Positions 45,147-58,287 of a DNA stretch of 64,000 nucleotides are shown here, piece after piece. A model generated the notes under the pieces. That model was given only the letters and a program-made list of their open reading frames with translations. It was not told the DNA's origin and did not search any database. Within the stretch, counting starts at the first letter, position 1; the number at the start of each line of letters is the position of its first letter. A program made the position numbers and the translations under genes. The DNA comes from Copromyces sp. CBS 386.78 (taxonomy: Eukaryota; Ascomycota; Sordariomycetes; Sordariales; Sordariaceae). The DNA lies in the NCBI GenBank assembly GCA_030685235.1, contig MU839133.1, positions 62,001 through 126,000 of the forward strand. Reading direction: 5' to 3'.

Positions 45147-45218
45147 GGTGACATTGGTGACATTGGTGACATTGGTGACATTGGTGACATTGGTGACATT
45201 GGTGACATTGGTGACATC
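45147..45218 (+). repeat. 9-bp tandem repeat (GGTGACATT)8
   Basis: Eight near-perfect head-to-tail copies of GGTGACATT. A second imperfect repeat, GATATCTTGGG / GATATCTTGAG / GATATCTTGGAG, lies about 130 bases upstream at 44998-45032. Confidence 0.9.
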
Positions 45219-47855
45219 TTGGCGGGATGTGGGGGTTTTCAAGCTCTTGGCTTTCTCAGTTCCCAAGTCTTTTTGAAGTTTCCCTTTGTGGTGTGCAGTT
45301 CTGACAGCCCAAGCCCTTCAAAGCAAGTCATCAATGCCATCCAAGTAATCCACGTAATCCAAGTGGGGAAGGGGGGTGTAAGATCTTGTAAGACTTGCCT
45401 GTGGAAGCCAAGGCGAGTCTAGCGTTTCGGGACAAAAAGAGGAAAAGCTTCCGTTGGAGCGAAGCATAGTGAACAAGAAGCTTGGCTGGTTGGAGTTCAG
45501 TTGGAGTTGGATCCGTATGCGGAGAGATGAATGACCGATGGATTCATCTAGACGTGGCTAGGGCAGAACTAGAGAAACAGAGAAGTCCTTTGGAGGTGAA
45601 TGGTGAGTGGAAGAAGAAACGAGAAAGAGATCATCTGGATGATGCCATGATATGGTCAGGCAGCATCGACAGCATTGCTAGCCTGAGCTAGCCTCTCTGT
45701 TGGGTCTGGGGATAAGGTTTCGTTCGGAGCATCTCGAGACGATAATCTGGGGAAAATGGAGTCGAGATGGGGAACAAGAAGAGGAGAATGGATGTGACGG
45801 TCGAAGCTTGGCAAGTTAGTCTTGGGTGAGAAGCTTGACTTGCCTTTGTGAAGGCCACGAATGCCTCAAGGAATGGAAGCGTGGAGAAAATGGGGAAGGT
45901 GGAGGAGGAGCGGAGCAAGATGGGCAAGTTAGGAGGCGGGCAATTAGTCGAGCTTTCCCCTTTGAGGGAAAGAAGCGATGAAACTGGAGGCGTTGTGTGA
46001 TTGCTCGATTGCCAGAGCGGTGGAGTTGAGAAGCGAAATGGCAAGGGGCATTGGGCGCAACGGGCGCAATTGGAAGCGGCGCCAGTGCGGGGATGGTGAT
46101 GGGCCTGAGGAAAGCTTGTTGGGGTTGGACTCGAGTGTCCACTGTGTCCACTGTAAAAGAGGAGAATCCGGGGCAGAGTCCACTGTTTCCACCAGCGATG
46201 CAAATCCGGGGTAACTTTGACTGAACGTCGTCTCTTCTTTCCTCCAACCTCTTTCTCTGGGCATTGTTCACATGACCGGCGGAGGCTCTCGTGTACATCC
46301 CCCTTGCTGTTTGTACAAGTTTCCGCGCACATAGTTAGTTTGTGTCTTTGGTAATGTTGCTTGTACGGACGTGTTTTAGGTGGAGATTGGATATCATATC
46401 AACGGGTTAACGGGATATCAAAGGAAAGAGGTACTTTTATGCACCTGCCATTCAAAACTGCGACCGCATTATCCGCTGCCGCTGCCAGCTGCAAGTGCCA
46501 CTTTGCAACTTCTAATTCACAGACCAGGCAGGTGCGTCCACCCGCCGTGATCCGTGAAATGTTCACACACACAAAAAAATACGGGTCACTGTAAGCAACA
46601 ATTGACCTTTCATTCCTTCCTTCCTTGGACTGAAGAGGAGAACCCAGTGAATGAGAGAAGGGAAATGATGAAATTGTGACGGCGTATTTTTCAATCATTT
46701 AGGTCAAGTGGAACCACGGGTGCCTGAGACGGGATGTCTGCTCTCTCTTTCCTGTGCGAGTCCTTCGCATTGGATCTTGCCCTTGCCGGCTGACAGCAGC
46801 GGGCGGTCTGCACTTGCAATTGTGCCCTCGACACGCAGATCGTCGCAACAATCAAATCTATCCAACGTCGGCCTCTGCATCTGACTGCTTGAGCGGCGTC
46901 TTCAATTTCTTTCGTTCCAAGCAAACCACTTGGCGGACCCCTAGGGACCTCTCCTTTTTCGTCGCTTTTCGTTCAGCTCATCCTTTGTGCGACAAAGTGG
47001 CGTTCTCCTGCTTTGCTAAATTCAGTCATGATGGCCCTTTTTCGACGCCTGCCAGAAGGTCAATCGATATCGCCATACCCAACCCAAGCAGGGCCCCAGC
47101 CAGAGAGGTATAGCCAGTCCATGGATTCTGCCATTTTTGGGAACATCGATTCAGCAAATTCCCTTGGCCCGGGCTACGATACGAAGGGCTAACTAGGCTC
47201 TATAGGCCCGGCACAAAGGAAACAATATCGGCCTTGGTCGGGTGCCTGAGTGCTAGCCTCGTTGTTCCTTGTCGTTTGCCTGCGATCTGGGAGATTGAGA
47301 GAGCCTCAGTCATGGAAACTCTCTGCATGCATTTCCCCAAAGATTCCAATAAACGCGTCCTTGCATGCCTGTCTGATCCATGCTGACAATGCGTTGAGAC
47401 AAGAGGCTTCAACTGGCGCTTCCGTTTGCGCAAAAGAGCCAAGCATTCACACGACTTATTTTCACCAAGACGACAACCTGCCTGCCGCTGCTTTCAAATT
47501 TAACGACTGTCATGACTGCCGATTCCGCACAACTCGTTGTCTACGCCGTCGGCGGACGCACGACCATGGTCAAATTCACATACCCCCAAGCACCACTGGC
47601 ACCCAGGTAGACACGACTATCGGGCAATGTGCCCCCCCTCCAGTCTCGCGAATATCAAGCTTTAAACTCGTTTCGACAAAGACGTACTGCATCATGCATT
47701 CCCATACACCTCCCATTTATCCTTCCGCCCGAAGCCTTCTTCCGGAACGCCGTTTGTGGTCATCGCCACGTGCGGGGGAAGATTCCTCAAGATTGGGGCG
47801 TACTGGGCGCTCTGGGCATCGCGGGACATCGTGGGATGTCAGGCCCATTTCTGCC
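45219..47855. other. Intergenic up to the retrotransposon
   Basis: 2.6 kb. Weak protein-like frames occur at about 47509-47607 and 47680-47860 but I could not join them into a gene. Otherwise nothing seen. Confidence 0.4.
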
Positions 47856-47860
47856 ACTAC

Positions 47861-48040
47861 TGTCAGATTAGAGGGTGGATATCTGGATTTCTGGCTATAC
47901 TCAATCTGGGTTAGCCGCCCAGCCCCCTAGATTATTGGTTTCTGGGTCCCTTTGGGATACTCCAGCACCCCCCAGACCTTCTGGGCGAGTTAATTACACA
48001 TACTCTTTAATCAATCAATTCTACACAGTCAAATCTAATA
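47861..48040 (+). repeat. 5' LTR, 180 bp
   Basis: Begins TGTCAGATTAGAG and ends AATCTAATA, which is a RIP-mutated form of the inverted end AATCTGACA. It matches 53216-53395 with few differences, mostly transitions. It is less AT-rich than the interior. Confidence 0.92.
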
Positions 48041-51000
48041 ATTAATAGTCTAATTTGCGTATTTACGATAGAAGTACTATAATAATCGATATAAATAATA
48101 TCCCTACGAAACTAATAATATTAGTTATGTCTTTGTTAAAAGAATCTACTAATGAAGCCGTTACGGTCGTCCTCAAGACCTAAAGCGATTGGCCTAGCTA
48201 GTACGAAGCTTTTAAACGATTAATTGGAAGTAATTAAAACTTTAGTAACTGGTTGCTTAAAGATAGGCCTATAATTAAAAGGGTCCTACCTCCTAAGCCG
48301 GAAGACTTCTTCCTTACGAAGCTAGCGAAAGATCGTATATTAGCGGTAAAGAAAGAATTTATTAGATTTAATAGAAGGATCCGGGTTAAGAAGGTTGTAG
48401 CGACTATTATAATAACTATAATAAATATTACTATAGCCTAAACTTAGACCTAGATTTAAACCCAAACTAACGAAGACGGTATTAAGACCGCCGCTGCTAC
48501 TACCGCTACCGCTCAACTCCGGCAAGAATCTAAAGAAGATTCTAACGACGAAAAAGATTTTAAAGAGGAGGATAAATACTATACCAAATAAAATATTAAG
48601 GAAAATATAGTAATTAACCTCGTTATAGACTTTACTATAAGAAGAAAGGCTATTTACAATTAAATTAATAATATATATAATACCCGTTATAAATATTAGA
48701 AGGACTTTGACGACGTTAATACGAGAATCTATAATTGGATAAGTACCTACGTTATTAATTATTTCGCTAATATTATTTTCGAATAAAATAAATCTATTTA
48801 TAAATAATTAAAATAAATTTAGTACTAAATTAATTACCGGCCTATCGATTAAATCGCTACCGCCTAACGAAAATATTAAGCCTTTATTAAGGAGACCGCT
48901 AAAAAACTATTTAAAAATTTCGAAAAGTAGGTTTTAAATTGGGAAGTCTTTATCGCCTATAGTAAGAGATTAGGCGTTAGCGAAGCTACCTCCCCTATTT
49001 TATAATTTACTAATTTTATTAATATAACCCGCGAATATAAACCTATTTAGGTAAATAATATTTAAAAGTTTGATCGCAATTTAAAAGATTCGTCCTTAAA
49101 TTATAAAAATATATCTACTAATTTTAGAAGGGTTAGTATATTAGAACGTACTATATTACTAGCCGGTAAAAAAGTTATAATTTGTAGCGCTTAAGGTATT
49201 AATTAATTTAATTCGAAAGAATTTATATTTAAGAGGGAAGACGCTTTTAATTTTAATTATAAAAAGAAGCGGAAGGTATACGTAAAGAAGAAACGCGGCG
49301 CTGATAAAAACGCGAATAATTCTTTATAGCCGAAAAAGAGAGGGGGATCCGCGCTACTATATAAAATATACGAGCGAAGCTCTTACTTAATAATATACTA
49401 CTAGTATTTAATATTTAAAATAAGAAATAACCTTATTTGGAAGCCTAGTAACTTTATTTAGAAGTTTATTAACGAGAATTTTAAAAAGTTTCCCGAGATC
49501 GGTAAGGAGGTAGAAAAAACTAGGAACTAAATACAGGACCGCTTTATTATTTTTATATAGACTATTATTTTAAAGATTTAAAGGCGACGAAAAATCGGCA
49601 CTTACAACTTAACGTTTTTCATTAAATAAAGTACTTTTAATATAAATAACGGGGGGGATACTTATCCGCTTAAGAACTTTACGATCTTCGATTCTAAGGT
49701 TTCCCTTTATATTTTTAATAAAATTAATCGTTTTTCTTCGTTTCGAATAGCGTCCTTAAAGGATTACATTTAGGCTAGAGATTTTTAAATACTTATTAAG
49801 GGTTTTAGGACTATTAACGTAGAAGTATAGGGAGAGAAGGGAGTTCTACGATTATAATTAAAAGAAGTCGTTTTTTACCTTAACTTTATTATTAATTTTA
49901 TATTTTTACGCTTATTTCGAAAGTAGGGTTTTTATTAGGATTATAAACTATTTAGTAATTGCCTTCGTCGATTAAACGGTTTAATTTTCTATTTCCTTTA
50001 AAAGATTTATTATTAAACAGTTTTCGAATACTTTCTTCTCTCCTTCAACCGTATTATTTTCTTCGTTCAATAAAATTATTTTAATTCTTATATTAGCCGT
50101 CGTATATATAAAATACTTATTTAATTCTAGTACGAACGGTTCGGTTATTACAGTCTATAAATCTTCGAATACCTTTATAACGTTAAGAGCGCTAGACTTA
50201 AAGGATTAACAATTTATTAGTACGACGTATATAGTATATTTAAAATTAAATGATAAATTATACGAAAATTATACGACCGAAACTTTAAATTAGGAGAACG
50301 TTTCGCCGTCAATTTTTTCGAATACGAATAAGGGAGAAGAAGTTTTAAATACGTAATACTCGTTATTTATCGATAGATTAAATTCGTTTAGGATATTTAT
50401 ATAACAATACGTACGGTAGAAACTATCGTTAAAGGATTACTTTTAATTATCAATACAATTAATTATTAATATAACGTTAAAGTTAAATATATTAAATACA
50501 ATAATAAATTTAATAGCTAGTACGTTAAGGATAAATTAACTATTCGCCTTATTATTTTCGAACCCTTAGTATTTAATATTTAAATTTAAAACGGCGGTAT
50601 TGAACGCTTAGGGGGTATAATTAAAGAAAAGGCGCGCATTATAACAAATAGTTCTTATTTCCCTTATAACCTCTAATTTTAAATTATTTTAATAGTAGTC
50701 TACTTTATTAATTAATCGCCTAAGTATTTCTATAATTAGAAGTCTTCCTACGAACGGTTTTATACTTTCGTAGCCTATTATAAAGGAGTATAAATTAATT
50801 CCCGGAAACTTAATTTCAATTATTTACGTATTTATAATTATAAGGTCTACGCAATAATAGGAATCGCCTAGAAAAAGGAGTAGCGACGAAAGAAATTCTA
50901 ATTAAAAGTATAGATCGGCTACCTCGTCAGCTATATTACTTCGTCTATTTATTAAGTTTAGAACCCGTAGACTAACCGTATCGTTTATACCCGTAATATG

Positions 51001-53215
51001 CTCTTTAACGAGAATTTAATTTATTTAGGGAATTCTAACGAAATTAAGGAAGGGTTAAAACTAATTAGCAATAAAATTTCTAACTTACTTAATAAGGTCG
51101 ACTACCTACTTTAATTATCTACGTAGTATTTCGAACCCTTTAACGCAATTTAAAATATAGAAGATAACAATATTACTTATTTACCGCCTTTACTCCTCGA
51201 TAACGAACTATAGGTAAATAATAATATTATTAACCCTAAGCTAATTAAGCCTAGCGTTTAAAATAAAATGTCCTTCGATTTTATATTCGGATATTTTAAC
51301 TTTTTAAATATACTTCTAACCACTTTCTCTACTAATTTTACTATTAACTTACTAGAGCCCATCTCCTTCCCAACTTTCGAACTATAAGAAGTTACCTTTA
51401 ATATTAGGAGATTCATTTAATTAGTAGGCTAGAAATAGGGTAAGGTTATTATAAAGGTAGAAATTAATTATTTAATTACTAAGGGTAGCCGGCTAAATTC
51501 TATTAAACGTTAAGATCTACCCCTAATCCTAAAAATTTACCGCGATTTCGAATATTATAAATTAGGAGACCTCTTTAAATAAATAGAAGAAATACACTTT
51601 GATAGCTATAAGGAAATAAGGTCGTAGGTAGAGGTCGATAAGGATATCCTTCGTACTAAGAGTACTTAAATTTTTGATTATATATAAATATATATATATA
51701 AATTCGATAAATACGGCTACCTTTAGAAGGTGAAAGCTCGCTTTATAGTTAGAAGGGATTAATAATATTATTATAGGAAAAAAATATACGCCTCTACATT
51801 AATTAATCGTTCTTTCTAATCTATTATCGTTTATACTACTAAATTTAACTTCGAATTTATTTAATACGATACTATAAATACCTTCGTTAATACCTATTTC
51901 AATAAGGAGATTTATATACGTATACCCCTTAAATATTAAAAGTATTATACGGTCCTTAAGCTACTTAAAGCCTTCTATAATTTATAACGTACTCCTCTAC
52001 TCTAGTAATAAGAGTTTAATAATACTTTTAAGAATATAGGTTTCTAACTATTATTCGAAGATCCGTATATCTTTAAACGCAGTAAGATTCTAATTTTCTA
52101 CTACGTTAATAATATTATGTTTACTTTCGATTAGAAATTATATAATAAAGTTAATTAAGTAATAAAGAATTTAGAAGAGAAATATAAATTTATAGGTAGT
52201 AATAACTTCTAATAGTTTTTAGGTATTAAGATTATTCGAAATCGAGAAGTAAAATTAATTTAATTATCCTAACGGGAATATATTTATAAAATTACTAAAC
52301 TTATTAAGAATCTTTATACTTTCGCCTTTATTCTAATAAATAATCAAGAATTTTTACCTTACGATAGCGTAGCTACCTTCAATAAGATATGGGATTATTA
52401 AGTCGTTATCGGATTAATTATATATATTATAATAATTATCCGAATAAATATCGCCTTTATAGCCAGCCGCCTAGCTCGCTATAATTATAACCCCAGTCCT
52501 TAATATTATAAGGCTACTAATAAAGTATTATACTACTTTTAACTTTATTTAGATCTCTCTCTCTATTTTAAATTATTATTAAAATTTAAAATAATTTTAA
52601 ATACCTTATATACCTATAATACCCTAGATCGGAAAAGCTTATATAATTTTATAATTAAGTTGTTCGGTAGTTTCGTCTATTAGGGTACTATTAAATAGAA
52701 AACGGTATTAACTTTAATTACCGAAGTAGAACTACTATTAATTTCTAACGTTATAAAGGAAATTATTGCTATTATACGTCTATATAAGGAGATTGAGATT
52801 CCCTTCGATTAAGAAGTGCCCGTAATTAGCTATAATAATACTTAAACGATCTATATTCTAACTATTAAAGTATTACGGTTAATAATTAAACTCAAATATA
52901 TTAATATCTATTGCTACTAATTACGGTAAGAAATTATAAAAGGAAGGATTACAGTCGAATATTTAGAAATAAAGAAAATGCTAGTAGACGGTTTAATAAA
53001 GGTATTAGAATAGTTAGATTACAAGAAGTTCCGGGGTTTAATAAAGATAGCGAATATACCGGTTCGAAAAGAGATGAAAATTAGGAAGGAAGTTCCCGAA
53101 GATATTTTAGAGGATACTTATAATTTAACTAGGGAAATTAACGTACTAAAAGAGAGAAAACTATAAATAGCTTCACTTTTGCCCTATTTTAAGAAGGTCT
53201 GCAAGTGAGGGGGTA
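48041..53215 (+). pseudogene. RIP-mutated copia gag-pol interior
   Basis: Gag occupies roughly 48.1-49.5 kb, with a decayed Cys-Cys-His-Cys zinc knuckle near 49,366-49,420 (Cys now read as Tyr). Integrase lies around 50.2-50.75 kb; its closing motif NGGIERLGG is near 50,593-50,620. Reverse transcriptase runs about 51.6-52.35 kb: KVKARFIVRR at about 51,730-51,759, and the catalytic YVDD now reads YVNN at 52,102-52,113. RNase H follows to about 52.8 kb. Stops are mostly TAA/TAG. All are consistent with G-to-A and C-to-T change on both strands. Confidence 0.88.
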
Positions 53216-53395
53216 TATTAGATTAGAGGGTGGATATTTGGATTTCTAGCTATATTCAATCTGGGTTAGCCGCCCAGCCCCCTAGATTACTGGTTTCTAG
53301 GTCCCTCTGGGATACTCTAGCACCCCCCAGACCTTCTGGGCGAGTTAGTTACATACACTCTTCAATCAATCAATTCTGCACAGTCAAATCTAATA
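53216..53395 (+). repeat. 3' LTR, 180 bp
   Basis: Begins TATTAGATTAGAG, the RIP-mutated form of the 5' LTR start TGTCAGATTAGAG, and ends AATCTAATA directly before the target duplicate ACTAC. Confidence 0.92.
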
Positions 53396-53400
53396 ACTAC

Positions 53401-54889
53401 CACTCTATAGGGAGGGGGGTTTGAGTGGGAGGAGAGCAACGAGTGGGAGAGAGGCACAATAGGACACGTCCAGAGTTTCCCTCTTCGCTCTCCACGGCTT
53501 CGATCCCGTCCAATAACATATCAGCCAAGACGGATGAAATATCAGATCCAGGTTGTTGGTGTGCCGTCGAGCCCCAGTTGCAAGCGGACGAGCCTGGTTG
53601 TGCCTCAACAAAAAGGGTCGATATGCCGGTCGAGGAACCAGGGACGACGGCCGGACGAAGGCTCCTCGATGCTACTCGAACCCTGCAGCCAAGCCGTCTT
53701 GGCGGCCGCGGCTGGATTAGGTTGGCGGGACCAGTCCAACCAAATGAGTCCCAAATCCCCTGCTGTTGTCGTTGACCTTTCCGCCTTCCCCAGGTCAACA
53801 AGTTTCTTTTTCTTCCCCAGTGAGGCCCAGCCAGAAGTCGTATCGTACCCCCCCCCCCCCCCCGGTCCGGGCTGTCCACCACTCAGAGGCCGTCTTACCT
53901 CATCCTTAAATGGCTGGGTATTATTAACAATAATACCCCATACTGTTCGCTTCATGGTGGAAAGATGGACCATTCCATCCGGATGGGATCGGTGAGCCAA
54001 ACACAAGTGCAGCTGGCTTATCAGAACGGAGTACGGTACCTGGGAAGGTTGCCCAGTCTCTGCCAAAGAAACACGCATGCTGTATTCGGCCTCAACCAAC
54101 GTCCCGCTTCTCACCCCTTTTTTCTACACCCCCAAAGTGATTACTTACCCGTGTTTGGCGAGCACGCATGTTGGATAGTGTACGGAACCGCTTCCGGAAC
54201 GCTGCCGACAACATTTCTCGGCAAGACGGGCCTTGCTCACGAGTCGGTGTAAGTGACGGTAAACTGTACGCTGCTGTCCTCTGTTTTCTGGGGAATCAAA
54301 GGAGCTGCCAGAGTACGGTAACGCTTGTGTTCCCTCAGATCAGAGACATGCTCCGCCTGTTGGTCTCAGTGGACTGAAACCCCCCATGTTGACATGAAAG
54401 GGGAGCCAGGGGGCCTGGGCCAAGCTACAGGAAACCATGGGGAAGCCATGTCTCCAGGATCATCCAGCAATTCGCATACCCTACCTCACTGGTACTGGAG
54501 TAATGTCCTGTCCACGCTTGCTAACCATGTACATGTACTGCTTAGTGTAGCACCCACTAGCCACGATATGGTGTTCTGCTGTACCCCCCTTCAACCACCT
54601 ACAAGGTACCCTGGTACCCCTGTTCCTATTTTCCATGTGCTTGGGTGTCCGGCCCTGCGGATGAAAGACCTCCAACCTCAAGTTTGACTTGCCCGACTAT
54701 AAGGACCGGAGCATCCTCATCTGAAACCCCTTTCTTTGTGTGTTCTCTCTCTTCTCTCCAGGGAATCGGCGGTCCGCTCCATTCAGTCATCCTCAGACAC
54801 CCGACACCTTCATACCAACCCAGCCGTCCTTCACTTCAACACCTATCCACACCTCATAGGTAGAGCGAATATCATCACAATCGCCCACC
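53401..54889. other. Intergenic, upstream of the MFS transporter
   Basis: 1.5 kb. A 16-base C run lies at about 53850-53865. No supported gene; the last about 150 bases are CT/AC-rich as in a leader. Confidence 0.5.
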
Positions 54890-56576
54890 ATGGCTGCCGA
54901 CCACGACGCATCCGGACGGGACGTCCCGACGACTGAGAGCTCCAGCGTCAACAACGAGAAGACTCCCATGCCCGAGTACACTGAGAACATCCATGTGGAA
55001 AGTGCTGGCTGGGACGAGCAGAGGACCAAGAAGCTGCTTCGCAAAATCGATAGCAGGCTACTCCCCTTCCTCGCCTTGCTATACCTCCTATCCTTCCTCG
55101 ACCGTACAAATATCGGCAATGCCAAGCTCGAGCTCCTTACGCAGGACTTGAAGCTCACCGGCCTCAAGTACAACAATGCGCTTGGCATCTTCTTCCCCTT
55201 CTACGTCCTTGCTGAGGTCCCCTCCAACATGGCCATGAAGCGCTTCCGCCCCTCCATCTGGATCCCATCCATCATGATTGCCTGGGCTATTTGCTGCACC
55301 CTTATGGGCGTTGTCAAGGATTACCATGGCCTGATGGCAGTGCGTTCTTGCTTGGGTCTCGCCGAGGGTGGTCTCTTCCCTGGTATTACCTACTAGTACG
55401 TATCTCCTTTTTTTTTTTTTTTTTTTTTTTTTTTGCCGTTAAGTCGCAGTTACTAACCGTATTCAAGCATCACAATGTGGTACAGGCGTCACGAGTGCGG
55501 TTTCCGCATGGCCATTTTCTTCTCTGCTGCTACCGCCGCCGGTGCTTTCGGTGGTCTTCTTGCTCGTGGTATCCTGGAGATGAAGGGTGTCGGTGGCTAC
55601 AATGGATGGCGCTGGCTCTTCATCTTGGAGGGTATCTTGACTTTCATCATTGGTATGTTGCCCGTCTTGCTTTCTTACGCGGTTCGTTTTCTGACACATC
55701 CTACCAGCCGTCACTGCCTACTTCGCCATGTACGACTACCCTCAAACCGCCAAGTTTCTCAAGCCTGAAGAGCGCGAGCAGATCGCCGCCCGTCTCAAGC
55801 TCGATCGTTCTTCCCTTGCCGATGAGTTCGACATCAAGTACTTCATTGCTGCCCTCAAGGACTGGAAGATTTGGGTCCATATGTTCATCACCATTGGCGT
55901 TTACACTGGTTTGTACTCGTACTCGCTCTTCGTGCCCACCATCATCAACAGCATCGGTACCTTCACCCCTGAGCAGAGTCAGCTTTTGACTGTCCCGCCT
56001 TATGTGGTGGCCTGCCTTTTCTGCATTAGTGCCGGTTGGTATGCCGATAGGCTCAAGCAGCGTGGTATCTTCATGTTGTTCTTCATGGGCATGGCGTACG
56101 TATCCCTCCATACCCACCTTTGGAACACTTACTAACGACTGAGCAGTATCATTGGCTTGATCATGTTGATGGCTACCAGGAGCCCCGGTGTCCGCTACCT
56201 CGGCTGCTTCTTCCTCGCTTCGGGTATCTACCCCAACGTTCCCCTGGGTGTCGCATGGAACGGCAACAACATTGGCGGCTCGCTCAAGCGTGGTGTCGGT
56301 ATTGCCATGCACGTCGGTTTCGGCAACCTGGGCGGTGTCGCCTCTTCCTACCTCTTCCTCAGCAAGCAGTCTCCCCACTACCACCAGGGCTTTGGCACCC
56401 TTCTCGGCTGCCAGGTCATGGCTTTCTGCTTGTCCCTCTTCATGACCATCTACCTCAGGCGCGAGAACGCTCGCCGTGACCGCGAGTACAAGCCCCCAAG
56501 CGAGTACACTGAGGAGGAGAGGGTTGCCGAGCGCCATAAGGGTGACAACGCCACCTTCTTCCGCTACACCGTATAG
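54890..56576 (+). CDS. MFS transporter, allantoate permease (Dal5/ACS) family, 502 aa
   Basis: Four exons: 54890-55395, 55468-55652, 55708-56095 and 56147-56576; the introns are 72, 55 and 51 bp with GT-AG ends and matching phases. ATG at 54890 is in context CCACCATGG. A polar N-terminus of about 55 residues precedes LLPFLALLYLLSFLDRTNIG, the hallmark of the anion:cation symporter family (Dal5, Tna1, Liz1). Twelve hydrophobic helices follow, with RSCLGLAEGGLFPGITYY in helix 4 and NGWRWLFILEGILTFI in helix 6. The tail is Arg/Glu-rich. Members import small organic anions such as allantoate, nicotinate or pantothenate; the substrate here is unknown. Intron 1 contains a 27-base T run (55408-55434). 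Confidence 0.88.
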
Positions 56577-57820
56577 AAGTGTCCACATGGCGTGATGTTT
56601 GGACTCTCTTTACTATTTACGACCTTGGGTTTTGTCATGATGGGAGATATGATATGATGGGACATGGACATGGGATGGATACGAGTACATATGATATGGG
56701 ACTGAACATACGGTATATGTTCATTGACGACTCGATTGTTTGATGACATTTGGGGTCGTCTGTACCATGCCTTGTACATGTTTATACTTATACCTTACGG
56801 ATTAATATGGGGCAGTGGCACTGGGAGGGTTATGTTATGATTGTTATGGAAGGGATACCTAAGATCTCCTGTTGGATAGATCAAAACTACTTTTTGGATA
56901 TATATACCACGATTATACCTACGTATTACACATGATTATGCGCGTTCTACTTGCACTTCTTAATCATTATGAGGTGTCACTGTACTCGATATTCTTGTTC
57001 GCTTTATATCACTTCCCTATAGCTGGTGAGATTAGTTTATGCCTCAGATATCTCGGACAGTGATTAGAAATGAAGCATACGGATTTCCCTCCTCCGACCC
57101 AAACGGATAGGGGTCCAAAGAAGGCTCGACGAGTACCTCTACCTATGCGCACGTACACTTGAAGAGCCTGCTTGTACGTCACATTTCAATTGTACGCGCT
57201 CCGTGCAAGGGCTTGGCTTATGTTAGACATGTTAAGCCAACTCAAGGTATCCCCAGTCTCGATAGATATGACCGACGATGCCAGGTGGTGAGCCACACAC
57301 GATCAATATAAAGAGTAATAGGGCTGGGTCGGGGGAAATATCAGCTGATGATCGAACGTTGTACTGAGCAGAGCTGGAGCTGATGGCATGTTGTTTTATC
57401 AGATGGTTTCCCGGTCTGGAGACTTGTGGTCAGAGCATCTACTACCTATCAGGGACACCCCGGCAGAGCTTGGAGACTGCCACCAAAGGGAAACTGCCGA
57501 TCGACCTATCCGTTCCTGGTGCCAAGGAGTTGGAATAGCATCGGATGTGTTCGTGCGAGGCACCCAGCCAGTTGTGGAAGTCGACACCCACCCGCCACCA
57601 ATGTCATGTGATTATCCTCCTCGATGGGGCGTGGCCAGATCTCTTCTCTTCGTTTTGTTTTTTTGTCTTACGAACCTTCCAATTCGGCAATTCCATCCAT
57701 GCTTCACCACCCAGGTAGGTCTCGAAGGTCAAACAAAGTCTGCTGTTTGCTAATCTGCGCTAACACGTATCATACGGGTCGTATTATAGGTCCATATGTA
57801 ATCCTGGGCTTCTAAACATT
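56577..57820. other. Intergenic, no supported gene
   Basis: 1.2 kb of ordinary composition past the transporter stop; nothing recognised. Confidence 0.45.
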
Positions 57821-57886
57821 GCCCGCATGGCTCAGTGGTAGAGCGCATCACTGGTAATGATGAGCTGGTTCTGAGACATGCAGGCA
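57821..57886 (+). pseudogene. Degenerate tRNA-Thr(GGU) lacking a normal T-arm
   Basis: The 5' part GCCCGCATGGCTCAGTGG, the D-arm and the anticodon arm CATCA-CTGGTAA-TGATG (anticodon GGT) are intact. The acceptor 3' strand TGCAGGC plus A is present (one mispair with the 5' strand). Between them only about 15 bases replace the usual variable loop and T-arm, about six too few, and the B box is broken (GGTTCTGAGAC). It is unlikely to be a working cytosolic tRNA. Confidence 0.7.
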
Positions 57887-58287
57887 CTTGCACCAAATAA
57901 AAATCCCCCGAAAATGTCGGCACCCGATGCGGGCCGTGCAGGCACCTATGGTGGACAAGGCAATGCAGGCACGAGTGAGATTGATTTGCCAAATTCTCTA
58001 CATATGCGAGATGCGGTCGGAGTGCAAACCGAATGAAGACTGCGGCCGTCGCGACTGGACTCGAAAGGAAGTCGATGCCTTGGTGATGTCCGCGACTGAC
58101 TTGCTCAAACACCTTGCAATATCAACAGTCGCTGCCACGCAGCACCGTTCGACGAACCGAACCCACGATTCGGACATACGGCGACCCACCTCAAGTCTTG
58201 CCAACCGAAGCACTTCAACCCTTTGCATTATTGTTCCTGCTAAATCAACAACACGGCAGAATATTGAGGTCCTGCCCGGACACTACC
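57887..58287. other. Gap between tRNA-Thr relic and P450 pseudogene
   Basis: 401 bp. The word TGCAGGCAC from the end of the tRNA relic recurs at about 57937-57945 and 57964-57972. No gene seen. Confidence 0.4.

Larger units (their letters stand above)
47856..53400 (+). mobile_element. Complete Ty1/copia LTR retrotransposon, RIP-inactivated, with 5 bp target duplication
   Basis: The element proper is 47861-53395 (5,535 bp). It has 180 bp LTRs at both ends and is bounded by ACTAC at 47856-47860 and 53396-53400, a perfect 5 bp target duplication. Domain order is gag, integrase, reverse transcriptase, RNase H, which defines Ty1/copia. From about 50.1 to 53.2 kb one frame is kept throughout, with in-frame stops that RIP of Gln/Trp/Arg codons would give, so point mutation and not deletion or frameshift killed it. 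A purine tract (53203-53213, GAGGGGG) precedes the 3' LTR as expected for plus-strand priming. Confidence 0.93.
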
